Shown here: positions 61,795 through 64,000 of the stretch, one piece after another
Numbering within the stretch: the stretch's first letter is position 1
Layout of the letters: the number at the start of each line of letters is the position of its first letter
From: Actinoplanes cyaneus
Lineage (GTDB): Bacteria > Actinomycetota > Actinomycetes > Mycobacteriales > Micromonosporaceae
DNA: 64,000 nt
NCBI RefSeq assembly: GCF_016862095.1
Contig: NZ_BOMH01000036.1
Span: 1-64,000, forward strand
Direction: 5' to 3'
Notes under the pieces: generated by a model
Databases searched by the model: none
The model's input: the letters and a program-made list of their open reading frames with translations, nothing else
What the model was told of the DNA's origin: nothing
Translations under genes and position numbers: made by a program

Positions 61795-64000
61795 GGCTGT
61801 TGCCGGTGATGGCGGAGTTCAGAACCGTGGCCAGCCCAGCGCCGACGACCGCGGCGGCCAGGCCGACGCTGGCGGATTTCCAGGCGGTGGTGGCGAAGCG
61901 CAGACCGAAGGCGACCATGATGCTCAACACGAGCGAGATGCCGAACTCCGGCGCCGCGTTGGCGAGCGTCTGAAGGGCGTGGGCCCGCTGGCCACCGTTG
62001 AGCAGGAGGATCCCCAGGACGAACAGGACGACCGGGACGCCGTACCACACGACGGTGTAACCCACCGCTGCGAGCGGGCTGTTGGACTTCTGGTCCTCGT
62101 CCTCGTCATCCGGGTCGAGCAGGTCGTTCTGCCGGCCGGAGAGCACGCCGCTGCTGACCGGGCGCCGCTCGTAGGATCCGGTGTTCTCGAAGAGGGCACC
62201 GCTCACGCCGCGGCGAGGCGGCCACGAGGTGTCCTCCTCGGGGGAGGCCGGGGGCGTCGCGATCACCGAGGTGGCACTCAGCGCCAGGTTCGACCCGCCG
62301 TTGACCGTGGCGGTGCCGCTCGGCCGGAAGGGCGGGAAGTCCGACGTGCTGAACCGCTGAGGCTCCCCGTCGACCGGTGCGGCATCGCGGGCGAGCTCGC
62401 GCCGCCAGTCGTCGTCGGTGCTTGCGGGCGTGGTGGCGCGGTAACCGGTGGCGCCGGAGACCGGAGCGGCGACCGGCGTCACGCCCAGGTCGGTACGCCA
62501 GTCGGCGCCGGCGGTCGCCCGATATCCCGCGGCGCCCGAGGTGGGTGCGGCGGCGGTGCCGTTCAGCTCGGCCCGCCAGTCGCCGGCCGGCGGTGCGGAG
62601 GTGACAGCGGTCGCCGCCGTCCCGGTGAACCCGGGCGCGGCAGCCGCTGAGCCGCTCAGCTCCGGCGTGGCGGTCCCGTTGAGCTCGGCCCGCCAATCAC
62701 CGCCTGGAGTCGCCGTGGCACGGTACCCGGAGACGGGGGCCGCGCTGGTGACGGTGGCGCCGCCGCTCAGATCGGTGCGCCAGTCCCCACCCGCGGCCGC
62801 ACGGTAGCCGGCAACGCCCGACGTGGGCGCGGCCGTCCCGCCGCTGAGCTCGGCCCGCCAGTCCCCACCGGGACCCTCTGCCTCGGCGCGGAAACTGCCG
62901 TCCGGCGGGGCGCCGCGATAGCCGGGCCCGTCCGGGGCCGCGCCGCGCCGGTAGTCGCCGCCGGGCCGTCCGCCACCGTTCCACCCGGTGGCGGGGCCGC
63001 TCCCGTCGTTCCAGGAGGGGCCGGTCGGCGGTTCCGGAGCTCGGCGGTCACCCTGGCCACGGGGTCCGCCGCCCCCACCCCCGAAAGGGGGTTCATCACG
63101 GTCATCCCGCCGGCGGGGATTCCCGTACCGGTCGGTCTCCTCGTCGAATGCCGGTGATTCCTGGCCGGCCCAGGAGGACGGGCCACCGGGCAGCTCACGC
63201 TGCGCGCCGTAGGCCGGTTTGCGCTGCTCGCGCCAGTCCGGCTCGTCGTAGCCGTCATCCCGCCGCTGCGGGGCGGCGGGCAGCTCACGCATGCCGAAGG
63301 CCGGCTCGCGGGACGCGCTGCCGGACGGCAACTCCCGCGCGCCGCCCGCCTGACGCGTGCCGGACCAGGACGAGTCGTCATAGCCACCCGGACGAGGATC
63401 GCGCCGCGGCTCCGGAGCGCCGTAACCGCCCTGGCGATCAGGGGCGCCATAGCCGTTCTGCCGGGGCCCGCGGTCCGTCTCGGGGCCGCCGTAGCCGTTC
63501 TGCCGGGGGATGCGATCCGACCAGCCGTCCGGCTCGGGCGCGGCATAGCCGTTCTGCCGCGGCTCACGCTCCTCCGACCACGACGAACGCCCGGCCGGCA
63601 GCTCGCGCTGAGCCCCATAGCCCGGCTCCGACCAGCCCGAACGCTCCGCCGGGAACTCACGGGGGCGCGGCGGCACGGGACCCTGCCGCCAGCCCTCGGT
63701 GGCGTAGTCGTCGTCGCGACGGGCCTGACGTCCCGGCCACGCTTCGGGTTCCGGCTCCGGCGCGCGTCGCCGGCCGCCGTTCTCGTTCGGGTACGCCTCG
63801 GGGGCGCCCCGCTGCGCCGGGTAGGGACCCGACTCGTACTGCTCGGAGCGGAAGCGCCCGGAAGTCGAAGGGTCGGGCTGGTCCGCACCGGTCCACGGGG
63901 TGCCGCCGGGCATCGCGCTGCGCGGGGTCGCCGGGCCGGGCATCGCCCCGGCGGTCGACCAGCCGCCACTTCCCTGCGACGGCACGGCGCTGCGCGGCGC
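61787..64000 (-). CDS. Repeat-rich protein with C-terminal membrane domain (5' partial)
   Basis: At least 732 residues; the frame remains open to the window edge, so the N-terminus is outside or starts close to it. About 590 residues are Gly/Pro/Arg/Ser-rich, with many RELP(S/A)G and DWRxEL repeats: six DWR(A/T/R)(E/D)L copies lie in the later part, spaced by GYRAT-type segments. The last ~140 residues contain about four membrane helices (SPLAAVGYTVVWYGVPVVLF and onward). It reads like a small membrane domain with a long cytoplasmic tether. No family is recognised. The stop is inside the tandem repeat. Confidence 0.65.
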   Translation of the reverse strand, partial: APRSAVPSQGSGGWSTAGAMPGPATPRSAMPGGTPWTGADQPDPSTSGRFRSEQYESGPYPAQRGAPEAYPNENGGRRRAPEPEPEAWPGRQARRDDDYATEGWRQGPVPPRPREFPAERSGWSEPGYGAQRELPAGRSSWSEEREPRQNGYAAPEPDGWSDRIPRQNGYGGPETDRGPRQNGYGAPDRQGGYGAPEPRRDPRPGGYDDSSWSGTRQAGGARELPSGSASREPAFGMRELPAAPQRRDDGYDEPDWREQRKPAYGAQRELPGGPSSWAGQESPAFDEETDRYGNPRRRDDRDEPPFGGGGGGPRGQGDRRAPEPPTGPSWNDGSGPATGWNGGGRPGGDYRRGAAPDGPGYRGAPPDGSFRAEAEGPGGDWRAELSGGTAAPTSGVAGYRAAAGGDWRTDLSGGATVTSAAPVSGYRATATPGGDWRAELNGTATPELSGSAAAAPGFTGTAATAVTSAPPAGDWRAELNGTAAAPTSGAAGYRATAGADWRTDLGVTPVAAPVSGATGYRATTPASTDDDWRRELARDAAPVDGEPQRFSTSDFPPFRPSGTATVNGGSNLALSATSVIATPPASPEEDTSWPPRRGVSGALFENTGSYERRPVSSGVLSGRQNDLLDPDDEDEDQKSNSPLAAVGYTVVWYGVPVVLFVLGILLLNGGQRAHALQTLANAAPEFGISLVLSIMVAFGLRFATTAWKSASVGLAAAVVGAGLATVLNSAITGNSLS

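Overview
The window is a high-GC actinobacterial chromosome segment centred on the replication origin. The order dnaA-dnaN-gnd-recF-dciA...gyrB-gyrA-DUF3566-tRNA-Ile-tRNA-Ala on one side of oriC and rpmH-rnpA-yidD-yidC-jag-rsmG-parA-parB on the other, followed by cwlM-trxA-trxB-anti-sigma-sigM-pseudokinase-murJ-pcnA, is the classical actinobacterial origin region. Ino1, a PadR regulator, a class A penicillin-binding protein and rpsF-ssb-rpsR-rplI lie further out. The gene content and protein style (DUF5318, long disordered Ala/Pro/Gly tails, a D-Ala-D-Ala-ligase-like ATP-grasp gene beside parB) suggest Micromonosporaceae, probably Actinoplanes or a close relative. The genus is an inference from protein flavour, not from a search.

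Layout. 1-2.7 kb: a frameshifted IS200/IS605 transposase remnant, a YbaK-type deacylase, a small membrane protein, a NUDIX hydrolase and a lipoprotein. 2.7-18 kb (mostly minus strand): tRNA-Ala, a 42-residue DLW-39-type protein, tRNA-Ile, DUF3566, gyrA, gyrB, then dciA, recF, gnd, dnaN, the 1.67 kb oriC region with more than 20 DnaA-box-like sites, and dnaA. 18.5-25.5 kb (plus strand): ribosomal protein L34, RNase P protein, the YidD/YidC insertion machinery, Jag, RsmG and the ParA/ParB partition system. 25.7-28.7 kb: a VC0807-like membrane protein, a 1 kb gene-free region carrying parS sites, DnaA boxes and tandem repeats, and a HIT-like protein. 28.7-41 kb: an ATP-grasp ligase with an aminotransferase, a GNAT enzyme, then the CwlM/Trx/SigM/MurJ envelope-redox block. 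41-47 kb: tRNA CCA-transferase and a tightly overlapping three-gene cassette (GT2 glycosyltransferase, TIM-barrel glycosidase-like lipoprotein, GT-C-type membrane protein), then an O6-methylguanine repair protein. 47.6-59.6 kb: ino1 with its PadR regulator, DUF5318, a small overlapping gene, a penicillin-binding protein, a GT87-like transferase, a very long membrane protein, endonuclease IV and a secreted protein. 59.6-64 kb: the rpsF operon and a truncated repeat-rich membrane protein.

How it works together. Replication initiation (DnaA, DciA, oriC), processivity (DnaN), repair (RecF, SSB, Nfo, Ogt), topology (gyrase) and segregation (ParA, ParB and eight parS sites) are co-located. The most notable regulatory structure is the parS array: three sites lie inside the parA reading frame and encode the same VSRET peptide, four lie in a gene-free region where they are interleaved with DnaA boxes, and one lies beyond. 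The most notable uncharacterised gene set is the GT2/glycosidase/GT-C cassette at 42.8-47.0 kb. No CRISPR array, intact transposon, prophage or biosynthetic cluster was seen.
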